DNA of 64,000 nt, taken from assembly GCF_001686925.1 (NCBI RefSeq), contig NZ_LVEN01000005.1, positions 62,001 to 126,000 of the forward strand, given 5' to 3'. A program made the translations under genes and the position numbers. The notes under the pieces are model-generated. The model did not search any database, had not been told where the DNA came from, and saw only the letters and a program-made list of their open reading frames with translations. Origin of the DNA: Flavobacterium piscis. GTDB lineage: Bacteria > Bacteroidota > Bacteroidia > Flavobacteriales > Flavobacteriaceae. This document shows, piece by piece, positions 25,654-35,232 of this stretch (the first letter of the stretch is position 1; each line of letters begins with the position of its first letter).

Positions 25654-27050
25654 GAAAAATTTATCTGATTTTAATCGTCATTTTTCAACTTTCAGGTTTT
25701 GCTCAAAACAAAGAAGTGTTGTATAATTTTACCTCTATTCCGCAGGCATCACTCGTAAATCCAGGAGCCGATGTTTCGTATAAATTTTACTTTGGTATTC
25801 CGGTTTTGTCCGGCGTTTCGGCCAATTTGGGTTCCAGTAGTTTTTCGGCTTATGATTTATTCGCTAATAACGGAGTTGATTTTAATGACAAAGTTCGAAA
25901 TGTAATCAATAATTCTTCCAGTAAAGATAAAACCCATGTCAACCAGCAACTCGAATTATTTTCAGGAGGATTTAGAGTAGGAGGAAGAGATAGTCAGTCC
26001 TATATTTCATTTGGAGCCTATCAGGAATTTGATTTCTTAATGTATGTGCCTAAAGATCTTGCGATATTGGCTATAGACGGAAATCGCGACTATATTGGCA
26101 AATCATTCAATCTGGCCGACTTAAATGTAAGGGCCGAAGTGCTTTCTGTATTTCATGTAGGATTTCACAAAAAGCTAAGTGAGAAACTGGTTTTAGGAGG
26201 TCGTGCAAAATTGTATTCAAGTGGAGCAAATGCAACTTCAACTAAAAATTCCGGATTTATTTATACAGGGCAAAGTGTGGGAACACCAAATATTTACGAA
26301 CAGGTAATAGCTTCACATTTAGAACTTAAAACCTCTGGTATTGCTACTTTTACAAAAGATGAATACGAAGGAAATATTCCGGAAGATATTGCTCATAATA
26401 CCTTCTTTAACGGAAGTTTGGGCTTTGGTATCGATGCCGGAATGACCTATTATTTTAAAGAGAACCTTCAGTTCACCGCAAGTGTTGTCGATCTTGGTTT
26501 TATAAATCACACTAAAGATATCGAAACATTAAGTTATAAGGGAACTTACAATTATAAAGGGGCAAACCCTAGTTTTGATCCTGCAAACAAACCCAAAGAT
26601 ATTTTTGATGAATTTGATAAAGCAATACCACGTGATACGCTTTATAATAAGTACACCACTTGGCGTCCGACCAAATTTTACTCATCAATTCAATATTCAT
26701 TTGGCGAATCACGCTCTAATGAAGATTGTAATTGCAAAGGAAAAACAACCACAAATTATGCGAACGCTGTAGGGGGGCAATTGTTTATCATGTCAATGCC
26801 AGTCGAACCTTTTGTAGCGCTAACCGCTTTTTATAAACGCAATATTTTCGAGAAACTAGATGTCAAAGCCACATATACCTTCGATCCTTATTCCAACAAA
26901 AACATTGGTTTAGGAATTTCGGGAACATTGGGAAAACTCAATATGTATCTTCTCGTCGATAATGTTTTGGAATATAAAGATGTCTCGAAGGCCAATAGCA
27001 TTGCATTTCAGTTCGGTTTCAATTTTGTTTTCCAAAACTCTGAGGATTAA
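25650..27050 (+). CDS. DUF5723 outer-membrane beta-barrel protein
   Basis: 466 residues with a signal peptide (about 1-18, FQLSGFAQ). The mature start (LYNFTSIPQASLVNPGADVSYKF) and the alternating strands ending AFQFGFNFVFQ match DUF5723 proteins, which resemble the PorP/SprF and FadL-like barrel families. It is translationally coupled to the lipoprotein gene upstream. It is predicted in the outer membrane; its role is not known, but no type IX secretion genes are nearby. Confidence 0.82.
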   Translation: MRKIYLILIVIFQLSGFAQNKEVLYNFTSIPQASLVNPGADVSYKFYFGIPVLSGVSANLGSSSFSAYDLFANNGVDFNDKVRNVINNSSSKDKTHVNQQLELFSGGFRVGGRDSQSYISFGAYQEFDFLMYVPKDLAILAIDGNRDYIGKSFNLADLNVRAEVLSVFHVGFHKKLSEKLVLGGRAKLYSSGANATSTKNSGFIYTGQSVGTPNIYEQVIASHLELKTSGIATFTKDEYEGNIPEDIAHNTFFNGSLGFGIDAGMTYYFKENLQFTASVVDLGFINHTKDIETLSYKGTYNYKGANPSFDPANKPKDIFDEFDKAIPRDTLYNKYTTWRPTKFYSSIQYSFGESRSNEDCNCKGKTTTNYANAVGGQLFIMSMPVEPFVALTAFYKRNIFEKLDVKATYTFDPYSNKNIGLGISGTLGKLNMYLLVDNVLEYKDVSKANSIAFQFGFNFVFQNSED

Positions 27051-27084
27051 TTTTTTGATCCTATAAATCAATTTAATCCTATTG

Positions 27085-27310
27085 TCAGTTCGAGCGTCCC
27101 GAGACTGCGGGAGCCTTGGACGATATAATTGCTCTTATTACTAATCGTATTTAAAATTAAAATAAGAAGCTATTCCTGCTGTTCATTACAAGCACTCGGG
27201 CAAAATAACTTTTTTTCAAGGCCTTAAAAGAGCTTCCGCTGGTCGCTTTTTAAGACCAGAAAAAAATGTTATTTTGCTCCTCGTGGCTTTCCATTTCCAT
27301 CAGGGCTAAG
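27085..27310. repeat. divergent copy of a large palindromic intergenic element
   Basis: A GC-richer block at 27085-27120 is followed by a palindrome: GCAAAATAAC (27200-27209) pairs with GTTATTTTGC (27268-27277). Outside it lie AGCTATTCCTGCTGTTCATT (27169-27188) and TTTCCATTTCCATCAGGGCT (27288-27307). The outer words match, inverted and diverged, the ends of the element at 53.06-53.15 kb. It fills the 27051-27421 spacer before guaB. Confidence 0.7.
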
Positions 27311-27387
27311 ACTCTCGTATTTGTAAGACCTTTCGTGTAAAGTTAAATTTATGAATAAGTTAGTAATCAAGTTTCCAATTTATTCAC

Positions 27388-27395
27388 TATATTTG
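27388..27395 (+). promoter_or_regulatory. -7 box of the guaB promoter
   Basis: TATATTTG matches TAnnTTTG and predicts a start near 27400, about 20 bases before the ATG at 27422. Confidence 0.5.
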
Positions 27396-27421
27396 CACGC
27401 AATTCAACTAGAAATTGCAAC

Positions 27422-28894
27422 ATGATAGCACACAACTCCAAGATTATCGGCGAAGGTTTAACTTACGACGATGTATTATTAGTACCTAACTACTCGAATG
27501 TGCTTCCTCGCGAAGTGAGTATCAAATCAAAATTTTCACGAAATATTACACTAAACGTTCCAATAGTATCAGCTGCTATGGATACCGTTACCGAGAGTTC
27601 TATGGCAATTGCTATGGCGCAAGAAGGCGGAATAGGTGTTTTGCATAAAAACATGACAATCGAGCAACAAGCTGCGAAGGTTAGAAGAGTAAAACGTGCT
27701 GAGTCAGGAATGATTATCGATCCGGTAACTTTACCTACCAATTCGACCATTGCAGATGCAAAAAATGCCATGAAGGAATACGGAATTGGCGGAATCCCAA
27801 TCGTTGACGAAAACAAAATCCTTAAAGGAATCGTTACCAACCGTGATTTACGTTTCGAAAAAAACGGAGCAAGACCAATCGCTGAGGTAATGACCAGTAC
27901 CAACTTAGTTACTGTAGCCGAAGGAACTTCACTAGAACAAGCCGAAGTAGTTTTACAAGGACATAAAATTGAAAAATTACCAGTAGTAAACGCTAACTAT
28001 GAACTAGTTGGTTTAATTACTTTTAGAGATATTACAAAACTGACTCAAAAACCAATCGCTAACAAAGATGTTTTTGGTCGTTTAAGAGTTGCTGCTGCCA
28101 TTGGTGTTACCGGTGACGCAGTGCAAAGAGCAGAAGCTTTAGTTGCTGCCGGAGTAGACGCTATTATTATTGATACCGCTCACGGACATACTGAAGGTGT
28201 TGTAAATACATTGAAAGAAATAAAATCAAAATTCCCAAATATCGACGTAATTGTAGGGAACATTGCAACTCCAGAAGCGGCTAAGTATTTAGTAGCAAAC
28301 GGAGCAGACGGTGTAAAAGTAGGAATTGGACCTGGTTCTATCTGTACAACCCGTATCGTTGCAGGTGTTGGTTTTCCTCAATTTTCAGCAGTTCTTGAAG
28401 TAGCTGCAGCTATCAAAGGAACTGGAGTTCCGGTTATTGCAGATGGTGGAATTCGTTATACAGGTGATATCCCGAAAGCAATCGCTGCCGGTGCCGACTG
28501 TGTAATGTTAGGATCTTTATTAGCAGGAACAAAAGAATCTCCTGGAGAAACCATTATCTTCGAAGGAAGAAAGTTCAAATCGTACCGCGGAATGGGTTCT
28601 GTTGAAGCGATGCAAACGGGTTCGAAAGACCGTTACTTTCAGGATGTTGAAGACGATGTTAAAAAACTAGTTCCCGAAGGAATTGTTGGTCGCGTTCCTT
28701 ACAAAGGAGAATTAAACGAAAGTATGCTTCAGTTTGTTGGAGGTCTTCGTGCGGGAATGGGATACTGTGGTTCAAAAGATATTCCTACGTTGCAGGAAAC
28801 TGGACGTTTTGTTAGAATCACGTCAAGCGGAATTACAGAAAGTCATCCACATAACGTTACTATTACTAAAGAAGCTCCAAATTATTCAAGATAA
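27422..28894 (+). CDS. guaB: inosine-5'-monophosphate dehydrogenase
   Basis: 490 residues, the usual bacterial length. [15 protein letters not shown] begins the barrel; two CBS domains occupy about residues 95-210; DTAHGH, the catalytic loop GPGSICTTR (Cys nucleophile), [19 protein letters not shown] and the flap [10 protein letters not shown] are all present. It converts IMP to XMP with NAD+, the committed step to GMP. It is monocistronic and ends at a strong terminator. Confidence 0.98.
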   Translation: MIAHNSKIIGEGLTYDDVLLVPNYSNVLPREVSIKSKFSRNITLNVPIVSAAMDTVTESSMAIAMAQEGGIGVLHKNMTIEQQAAKVRRVKRAESGMIIDPVTLPTNSTIADAKNAMKEYGIGGIPIVDENKILKGIVTNRDLRFEKNGARPIAEVMTSTNLVTVAEGTSLEQAEVVLQGHKIEKLPVVNANYELVGLITFRDITKLTQKPIANKDVFGRLRVAAAIGVTGDAVQRAEALVAAGVDAIIIDTAHGHTEGVVNTLKEIKSKFPNIDVIVGNIATPEAAKYLVANGADGVKVGIGPGSICTTRIVAGVGFPQFSAVLEVAAAIKGTGVPVIADGGIRYTGDIPKAIAAGADCVMLGSLLAGTKESPGETIIFEGRKFKSYRGMGSVEAMQTGSKDRYFQDVEDDVKKLVPEGIVGRVPYKGELNESMLQFVGGLRAGMGYCGSKDIPTLQETGRFVRITSSGITESHPHNVTITKEAPNYSR

Positions 28895-28916
28895 TTTTTA
28901 GTTTTCATTATAAAAC

Positions 28917-28954
28917 AAAAGGCATAAGAGTTTGATTCTTATGCCTTTTTTTTT
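28917..28954. terminator. bidirectional terminator between guaB and the DUF6263-like gene
   Basis: GGCATAAGA (28921-28929) pairs with TCTTATGCC (28937-28945), flanked by A's on the left and a T-run on the right, so it serves both convergent genes. Confidence 0.88.
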
Positions 28955-28957
28955 GTT

Positions 28958-29779
28958 TTAATTTTTTAAAATTTGAACCGTTTGATAAAATCCACTTTTT
29001 GTTTTTGCTTGAAGACTAAATGTTTCTTGTTTCATGTCAAATACCATTTCAGTATCTAAATCGTATTTTGTTGGAAAATGATTTACCATATCATAATTCA
29101 TCTTTCCTGTTCCCGTACCAGATCCCTGTATATTATATTTTTCAACAGAAATTTTCATAGTGTATAGAACAGAAATATCAAAATTAGCAGTTTTATTTAC
29201 GATGTTTACTAATTTGTAAGTTGTGGTTAAAACCATTTCTAAGGATATACCTGCAATAGGAATGTTGAAAGGTGTTTCCTGAGAAAATGATTCACCAACT
29301 TTTATTGTTTTTGCTGGTAAATCGAGTTGAGAAAAAGTACTTTGTACCGTTTCTAAAAGATTTTTCTTGAAAGTTTCGTCAAGATCTTTTGCAACAATCG
29401 AATCTAATGTCGGCATTTTCGAAACTGTTCCTCTTCCATAAATTAAAGTTCCATTCGGAATAATAGTCTTATTTTCAGAATCTATAGAATTTAAAAATTC
29501 TAGAGAAATAGGAAAAGTGCCGTCACTCTGCAATTTTCCTGATTTAAAAACGGATTCAATAGTATTTATATTTGTTGTAACAGTGGGGTTTTGAACCCCT
29601 TTTTCTTTTAATTTTTCTAATATATCGTCTGAAGCAGTATATTGAAGTGTGTTTTCAATGCTTTGCTTTACTTTTTGTAGGTATTTTGTCTGTGGTGTAT
29701 ATTTAATTTTAAAATCTACAGATTGTCCAAAAAATAGAAATGGAATGAACGCAAAAATTATTAAGTATATATTTTTCAT
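28958..29779 (-). CDS. exported hypothetical protein (possibly DUF6263-type)
   Basis: 273 residues with a signal peptide (YLIIFAFIPFLFFGQ). The mature part is beta-rich and ends in a repeated strand pattern (YDMVNHFPTKYDLDTEMVFDMKQ). No catalytic motif is visible. It resembles the DUF6263 family of Bacteroidota periplasmic proteins, but I could not confirm this. It appears monocistronic. Confidence 0.65.
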   Translation of the reverse strand: MKNIYLIIFAFIPFLFFGQSVDFKIKYTPQTKYLQKVKQSIENTLQYTASDDILEKLKEKGVQNPTVTTNINTIESVFKSGKLQSDGTFPISLEFLNSIDSENKTIIPNGTLIYGRGTVSKMPTLDSIVAKDLDETFKKNLLETVQSTFSQLDLPAKTIKVGESFSQETPFNIPIAGISLEMVLTTTYKLVNIVNKTANFDISVLYTMKISVEKYNIQGSGTGTGKMNYDMVNHFPTKYDLDTEMVFDMKQETFSLQAKTKSGFYQTVQILKN

Positions 29780-29926
29780 ATCAGAAATACAGAAGCATTT
29801 TTTTTCTTGCTTCTGAGAACGAAAATAGAAAAATTAAATATCTTTTATAAACTTTGAGTGTTATTTAATGTAAGATCTTTCTTTTTTATTTCTTTAAAAA
29901 TTATAAAATTAATGAGTTTTAAAACA

Positions 29927-31072
29927 TTAAACACCACCGCGGCTATTCAATATTTTCTCAGTCGTAACATCAGAATGTAATAATTCCTCCATTTGATAGG
30001 TGGTGCGTTGCGCTTCGAGAGCATAACTAAACATTTTTTGCTCATAGTCATCAATTGCATCCTGAAGAGATGAGAATTCTCCGTTAGTTAAATTCTCTGT
30101 TAACTGATAAGCGTCCATTAACCCCATATTTACACCTTCTCCGGCAAATGGTGGCATCAAGTGTGCCGCATCACCAACAAGTGTAATATTTGAATGTTTT
30201 TTCCAGGATTCTTCTAAGGAGAACAAACGTAATGGCAATCCCCAAAAATCCGTAGAAGCGTTAAAGAACTTTTTATAATCTTCATTCCAGTTCTCGAATT
30301 TTTTATTCAGAAAAGCAATTACGGAAGCATTGTCTTCAAAGTCAATTCCGTTATTTAAAACCCAATTTTCATCTGCTTTAAAAGAAACTCCAAAATGTAT
30401 AGAACCATCGCGTAAAGTGTGGGTATAAAACATTTTTTTCTCTCCCATTGCCATTACATTTCCGTCACCGTATTTAGGTTTGAATTCAGGATAATCGCGA
30501 TCCGGATTTTCAATTTCTCCCTGAATAATATAAGTTCCGGAAAGTTGAGGCTCTTTATCCGTAACAAATTTTCGGGCATTCGATCTTCCGCCATTCGCCA
30601 CAATAACAAAATCAGCAGTTATTTTAGTACCGTTTTTAAATTCTAAATGATATTGTTCGTCAATTTTTTGAATTTCCGTTAGCTGACTGTCCCAAATTAC
30701 GGTATTTTCCTGTAGATTTTCCAGCATGATTTTTCTCAAATCATTTCTGTCGATTTCCGGTCTTGAATAAGCATTCTCTTCAGTAGGCATTTCTTCCGAA
30801 GTAATATTTCCATTCATATCCGCCATTTTTTCTCCAGTTGGTCTTGCGTAGCGATAAAACTCCTCCATCAAGTCTGCTTTTATGATCGCTTTTTGACCTG
30901 AATCTGAGTGGATGTCAAGAGTTCCGCCCGAAGTTCTCGCCTGAGCATTTAGATCTCTTTCGTAAACCGTTACATCAGCACCATTAATTTGTAAAATTCT
31001 CGCTGTTGTCAATCCAACAGGTCCGCCGCCAATTATGGCAATTTTTTTGTTTTTTATAAGTGAAGTATTCAT
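29927..31072 (-). CDS. TetX-family FAD-dependent monooxygenase
   Basis: 381 residues, the length of TetX. The FAD site GGGPVG (15-20) with YERD, the mid-domain NDLRKIMLENL and FVIVANGGRSNARKF, and the second FAD motif GDAAHLMPPFAGEG (300-313) align continuously with TetX. Among tetracycline-contacting positions, Q184 and H226 are kept, while the position of TetX Arg213 appears to be Asn205. Whether it hydroxylates tetracyclines cannot be told from sequence; it could act on another aromatic substrate. A TetR-family gene lies upstream on the same strand. Confidence 0.85.
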   Translation of the reverse strand: MNTSLIKNKKIAIIGGGPVGLTTARILQINGADVTVYERDLNAQARTSGGTLDIHSDSGQKAIIKADLMEEFYRYARPTGEKMADMNGNITSEEMPTEENAYSRPEIDRNDLRKIMLENLQENTVIWDSQLTEIQKIDEQYHLEFKNGTKITADFVIVANGGRSNARKFVTDKEPQLSGTYIIQGEIENPDRDYPEFKPKYGDGNVMAMGEKKMFYTHTLRDGSIHFGVSFKADENWVLNNGIDFEDNASVIAFLNKKFENWNEDYKKFFNASTDFWGLPLRLFSLEESWKKHSNITLVGDAAHLMPPFAGEGVNMGLMDAYQLTENLTNGEFSSLQDAIDDYEQKMFSYALEAQRTTYQMEELLHSDVTTEKILNSRGGV

Positions 31073-31084
31073 TTGATTTTTTAT

Positions 31085-31224
31085 TTAATTGATATTGTAT
31101 TAATTGAATTTTTTTGGTTTGAATTTGATACTGTTATTGAGATTAACATTGCAATTGATATTAATTTTTGAAATTGAAATTGATTTTTGACATTGCAATT
31201 GAAATTGATATTGAAATTGATTTT
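31085..31224. repeat. degenerate AATTGA simple-sequence repeat
   Basis: About 140 bases of ATTGATATTG, AATTGAAATTGAT and AATTGATATTGAAATTG words in near-tandem array, between the TetR and TetX-like genes. It has no coding potential and could affect transcription between them. Confidence 0.75.
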
Positions 31225-31228
31225 TTAA

Positions 31229-31819
31229 TCACGGAGTCAAAGCTTTAATAACCAAATTAAAAGCTTCATTCCTAATTTCCTCAGTAAATACAAAAGCTTT
31301 CCCTGACATTGATTTACCTTCTCTGTGAAGTTCTAATAGTGAATAAAGCGATCCATAAGCAATACTCCAGAAAACTTCAAATGTGATAGGAAGAAGCTCT
31401 TTTTTTTCAATAGCTTTTGTGATAAATTTTGTCATTTGTTCTTTAAAGTCTGTTGTTATTTCTGCTAAAATTGCGTCGCCATAAGTAGAATGTTTTAGGA
31501 GTTCAAGACAAGTAGTCTGCAAAGAAAAGTTAATAGCAAACTTAGAACGGTTGTCCCATTGTTGACGTAAACCATCAAAAAAAGACATTTCAGGTGAAAA
31601 TCCGACTAACATTTCTTCAAAGAAATTTTTACCAATTTCAATTCCAATTTTTCTGATAAGATCTTCCTTATCCGAATAATAAATATAAAGTGTTGCCACA
31701 GAAACTCCACATTCTTTCGCTAGTCGATTCATTCCAAAACCTTCAACACCTTGTGAAACCAGCATTTCGATGGCTTTTTGCTTGACAATTTCTTCTTTAT
31801 TTGTATCTCTGGTTCTCAT
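31229..31819 (-). CDS. TetR/AcrR-family transcriptional regulator
   Basis: 196 residues. The helix-turn-helix is GMNRLAKECGVSVATLYIYYSDKEDLI (about residues 28-54), preceded by VKQKAIEMLVSQGVEGF, the standard TetR N-terminal domain; the remainder is the variable helical ligand domain. It lies upstream of the TetX-like gene on the same strand, about 155 bases away, so it probably controls both. Its promoter carries a GAACGTTC palindrome. Confidence 0.9.
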   Translation of the reverse strand: MRTRDTNKEEIVKQKAIEMLVSQGVEGFGMNRLAKECGVSVATLYIYYSDKEDLIRKIGIEIGKNFFEEMLVGFSPEMSFFDGLRQQWDNRSKFAINFSLQTTCLELLKHSTYGDAILAEITTDFKEQMTKFITKAIEKKELLPITFEVFWSIAYGSLYSLLELHREGKSMSGKAFVFTEEIRNEAFNLVIKALTP

Positions 31820-31839
31820 AATTTTAATTCATTATGGTA

Positions 31840-31867
31840 CAAAGATATTAATAATAAATGAACGTTC
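31840..31867 (-). promoter_or_regulatory. tetR promoter with a GAACGTTC palindrome
   Basis: CAAAGATA (31840-31847) is TATCTTTG on the minus strand, a -7 box. GAACGTTC (31860-31867) is an 8-base palindrome at the -30 region, well placed for a TetR-type repressor. Confidence 0.45.
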
Positions 31868-31890
31868 GCTTATTTAAGGTGAAAAAGTTT

Positions 31891-32060
31891 CAAAGGATCA
31901 AAGGGACAGAGGTCCAAAGGGACAGAGGTCCAAAGGCTTGGTAGAGACGCGCAGCAATGCGTCTATTGAGGTTTTAATTGAATAGCCTCCAGCTTTAGCT
32001 GGGGGATGAAAGAGGGTGAGAAAAATAGGCTTTAGCCGAATTTAATTGATGATAATAAAT
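31891..32060. repeat. mixed intergenic repeats
   Basis: The unit AAAGGGACAGAGGTCC occurs twice in tandem (31900-31915 and 31916-31931). AGACGCGCAGCAATGCGTCT (31945-31964) is an imperfect hairpin, and CAGCTTTAGCTGGGG (31990-32004) a third. These fill much of the 31868-32113 spacer; no gene is visible. Confidence 0.7.
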
Positions 32061-32113
32061 GTTTTAAAAAAAAACTTTGTGTCTTCGTGCCTTCGCGGCA
32101 TAAAAAAAAGCAT

Positions 32114-32154
32114 AAAAAAACTGCTACCATAATTCGTTAAAATTACAATAGCAG
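32114..32154 (-). terminator. terminator of the L,D-transpeptidase gene
   Basis: CTGCTACCATAATT (32121-32134) pairs with AATTACAATAGCAG (32141-32154) through all 14 positions when G-U pairs are allowed. The A-run at 32114-32120 becomes a T-run on the minus strand. Confidence 0.85.
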
Positions 32155-32177
32155 CTTTCCCTTGGATAACATATTTT

Positions 32178-33059
32178 TTATGGAGTAGCGGTTTGTTCTG
32201 CTTCTCTAACTTTTTGATTTTCTAAAATCTTTTGAATAAACGGTTTTGTCTGAGTTTCTATTTCTGCTTCAGAAATATCCAATGCTTTTGGATCTTTTAC
32301 TAATGCAAGCCATGGTTTAGGTTCCCCAAAAGGATAACTTCCAAAAACAATTACCGGCGTTCCTTTTACTTTTACGTTTTCCTTATCTTTTAGGATCCAT
32401 TCATCGGCAAATTTGTAAAGGAATTTAGCATCAGTTTCTTGTAATCGTAAACAAGAGTGCGATGCCGGATAACCAGGTAATTCATATTCGTGAAAACCAA
32501 CGCCCAATTTATTTTCGATATTAAAGTTCCATTTCAAATCCCATTCGTCATTAAACGTACTGGTTGTTTTTTCAGCTTTCCAATTGGTAAAAAATAATCC
32601 TGTTGGAGTAGGATCTTTTTTTCTCCCCATATTAGTTGGACCTGTATATACTAATTCGCCATTCTCGTAAGCTGCAAATGCCTGAGCCGGATAAGAGAAA
32701 ATGATTACTTTCGAAACTTCTTCTAAAGCTGCAACATGTAAAGGAAACGGAAGATAATACACAAGATCACCTGTGAAATCTGCAGGAATCACAACTGAAT
32801 CCATTTTTGCAAAATTGGCTTTATCAGTTCTGTTTAAGGCATATGCAATATGAAGTTTTGTACTGTCAGAACCATTTGTTTTTAACCATTCTTTCGTTTT
32901 TTCGAAATGATAAGAAGTGGTTTTTGGTTTTGTATGCTCAATTGTTTTTTTAGGTTTTGCTTTTTCCTTAGTTTCAGTTGATTCGCTTTTTTTGCATGAA
33001 CCTAATAAAACTAATACTAATACAAGTAGGATATTGGATGTGTAATATAACTTTTTCAT
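32178..33059 (-). CDS. L,D-transpeptidase (YkuD) lipoprotein
   Basis: 293 residues. Lipoprotein signal VLVLLGSC with Cys22, then a Lys/Thr/Glu-rich linker and a YkuD domain. The catalytic motif GFHEYELPGYPASHSCLRL gives His190 and Cys203 (HxxxxxxxxxxSHxCLR). It would cross-link peptidoglycan (3-3 links) or attach proteins at the cell envelope, anchored by lipid. It stands alone on the minus strand, with its own terminator. Confidence 0.92.
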   Translation of the reverse strand: MKKLYYTSNILLVLVLVLLGSCKKSESTETKEKAKPKKTIEHTKPKTTSYHFEKTKEWLKTNGSDSTKLHIAYALNRTDKANFAKMDSVVIPADFTGDLVYYLPFPLHVAALEEVSKVIIFSYPAQAFAAYENGELVYTGPTNMGRKKDPTPTGLFFTNWKAEKTTSTFNDEWDLKWNFNIENKLGVGFHEYELPGYPASHSCLRLQETDAKFLYKFADEWILKDKENVKVKGTPVIVFGSYPFGEPKPWLALVKDPKALDISEAEIETQTKPFIQKILENQKVREAEQTATP

Positions 33060-33145
33060 AAACTGGTTTTTATTTATGTAAAGTTATTTTAATCATCGCG
33101 AAAATGGCTTACACAATTTTTTGAATTGTTTGCTTGATTTTCATT

Positions 33146-33697
33146 TTACTGTATTAATTCCAATGCAGACATTTCATCTAATAAGATTTTAAACAGTTCC
33201 AGTAGTGAATTTAAGGTTTCAAGATTATCTATTTCTCCATCTATATAATAAGATAATTCGAATTCATTTTCAGGAAGTTTTTGTTCCCATATTCCTTTCT
33301 GATCACTAATATGGATGTTTACTTCTTTTTGTATCGCAATGCGATTTCTTAGTTCTTTATTGCGAAGTAAGGTCTTTATCTTAAACTCATTATTACTTTT
33401 AATTGTAAAAGCTTTGTCAAAATCAGGGTAGCCAATTTCTATATCTTGCGCTCCAAATAGTTTTTCAATTTTTCGAGTAAATCCTTCGTTGTAAATTTCA
33501 AATTTAAAATGATCTTTTAAAGTAATAGGAGCAATAACTCGCGTCATTTGAGTACTATATTTTCCAGACCAAAGCCTATAATTATCAAAGACAATTTTCC
33601 AGTTTTTATATTCAATTTCTGTTGAATCTGATTGCCAGGAATAACCTTCTTTAAAAGTGCCTTTGGTTTGTTTTGCAAATTCTCGCCATGTATTCAT
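33146..33697 (-). CDS. hypothetical protein, coupled to the S41 peptidase
   Basis: 183 residues from the ATG at 33697; an in-frame TTG at 33712 would overlap the peptidase gene. It starts NTWREFAKQTKGTFKEG and shows alternating strands with Trp and Tyr, but no known motif, signal peptide or membrane helix. It begins one base past the S41 stop, so it is translated with it. I do not recognise the family. Confidence 0.65.
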   Translation of the reverse strand: MNTWREFAKQTKGTFKEGYSWQSDSTEIEYKNWKIVFDNYRLWSGKYSTQMTRVIAPITLKDHFKFEIYNEGFTRKIEKLFGAQDIEIGYPDFDKAFTIKSNNEFKIKTLLRNKELRNRIAIQKEVNIHISDQKGIWEQKLPENEFELSYYIDGEIDNLETLNSLLELFKILLDEMSALELIQ

Positions 33698-33698
33698 T

Positions 33699-35192
33699 TT
33701 ACTTTTTCTCAATTAATTTCAAAACATATTCCATCTGAGCATCTCTATTCTTTATAAAATCATCAAAAGTTTGACTCACTTTATAATCAGGAATTACACC
33801 TCTGCCAAACATCTGATTTGGTTTCTTAGGAACATCCTGTTCTAAATTTACGATAGAAAATTGTGTTTTTATTTTTGTGTTAGGTAATTCGTATTCGATA
33901 GGAGTATGGCCATTATGACCGTAATAACCACCCATGGTTTCTTCGCCAATAACAATGGCACTGGTTTTTCCTGCAACTAATGATGCAAAAAGCGATCCTG
34001 CCGAAGCTATTCTCGGGCTTATCAGCAAATAAATTTGACCTTTGAAAGTATTTTTATCCGGCTGTAATACGTGATTAAATTTTGGATCCTGGGGAAATAT
34101 TTTGCCTTTTAGGATTGGATATTCTTCCTTTAACTCCGCTTCAAAATCATTCTTTTCTTCCAGTTTTTTTTCAGCCTCAGTTTCTTCATAAACGAAATAA
34201 GAAAGAAATGGGATTTTCTGAAAATTGATAAAGGCACTTTTGTTTTCGCGATACGTTTTTTGCGTTAAGTATGAAAATGTTACCAAATCATTAGGATCTG
34301 AACCTCCGCCATTATTTCTGACATCTACAATTAAATTTTTTATTTCAGGATGCACAGCAAGCATTTGAAAACAGCTGTCAAGATATTTTTTATAAACTAA
34401 ATGTTCTTTGGCTTGAGCGTTTCCTCCAATTGCAAAAGAATGTACCGCAAGTAAGGCGGTATTTTGTGAAATAATCTTAAACGAATATTTGTCTTTAATT
34501 TTGTTATAGAACAAGCTGTCAGAAGGAAAAGAATGGCGCTTTTTGAAGTTCTCTTTTCTTTCTTCGTTAGAAATACCGGCAATAGTTTTAGATAGTTTTT
34601 TAGTTTGGTTTGGAAGTGAGTATTCAACTAGAAAATTTTCTTTTGGGCCATATTCCATTTCAAAATATCTTGAAAAAGCAGCGTTAATTCCAATTGATTT
34701 TCCGGATATATTAAAGCCGTCCGTGGTGTAATACTTGTAAAAGGAGCGTATTATTTTATTTATTTCAATTCCGTTAATAATATGAATTTCTGAGCCTAAC
34801 GGAATTTCATCGTTTTTAAAATTGATGATTGTTTTGTTCGCGATCAATTTTATCGGAAAAGGGAAAAAAACTTTTTCTGATGTATATCTGTTTTTAAATA
34901 CATCAGGAAGAGTTGTATTATTATGTACACTGCCTTCGAAGTCAGTTATTTGTAGAATAATTTTGTAAAAATCCAGTAATTCCAGCGGACTTTTTAATTG
35001 TAAAAATGCCCAATTGTAAATACTGTCAATTTGCTTTTTAGTCCGATACTTGTAAATGCCTGAATTTGCTTTTTCTCTGATTTCTCTAAAAGTAGTAAGA
35101 TCTTGTTTGAGTTTTTCTGAAGTGAATTTATCATTTTGAGAGCATACTATAAGTGGAAAAATCAGAAAAAAAGCTATTTTAAATTTGAGCAT
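33699..35192 (-). CDS. S41-family (tail-specific/C-terminal processing-like) peptidase
   Basis: 497 residues with a signal peptide (FKIAFFLIFPLIVCSQ; the Cys at residue 17 might even be lipidated). The S41 core is DVRNNGGG (290-297) and the nucleophile loop SPRIASAGSLFAS (Ser400), followed by GEETMGGYYGHNG. No clear PDZ domain is visible between the N-terminal helices and the core. It is predicted to act in the periplasm on unknown proteins. It is coupled to the 183-residue downstream gene. Confidence 0.88.
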   Translation of the reverse strand: MLKFKIAFFLIFPLIVCSQNDKFTSEKLKQDLTTFREIREKANSGIYKYRTKKQIDSIYNWAFLQLKSPLELLDFYKIILQITDFEGSVHNNTTLPDVFKNRYTSEKVFFPFPIKLIANKTIINFKNDEIPLGSEIHIINGIEINKIIRSFYKYYTTDGFNISGKSIGINAAFSRYFEMEYGPKENFLVEYSLPNQTKKLSKTIAGISNEERKENFKKRHSFPSDSLFYNKIKDKYSFKIISQNTALLAVHSFAIGGNAQAKEHLVYKKYLDSCFQMLAVHPEIKNLIVDVRNNGGGSDPNDLVTFSYLTQKTYRENKSAFINFQKIPFLSYFVYEETEAEKKLEEKNDFEAELKEEYPILKGKIFPQDPKFNHVLQPDKNTFKGQIYLLISPRIASAGSLFASLVAGKTSAIVIGEETMGGYYGHNGHTPIEYELPNTKIKTQFSIVNLEQDVPKKPNQMFGRGVIPDYKVSQTFDDFIKNRDAQMEYVLKLIEKK

Positions 35193-35232
35193 CAGATTGG
35201 TTTTGTTTAGAACCTAAAAATACTCAAAAAAA

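Noticed and set aside
27085..27120. tRNA-like GTTCGAGCG stretch
   Set aside because: No acceptor stem, anticodon arm or CCA; part of a repeat.
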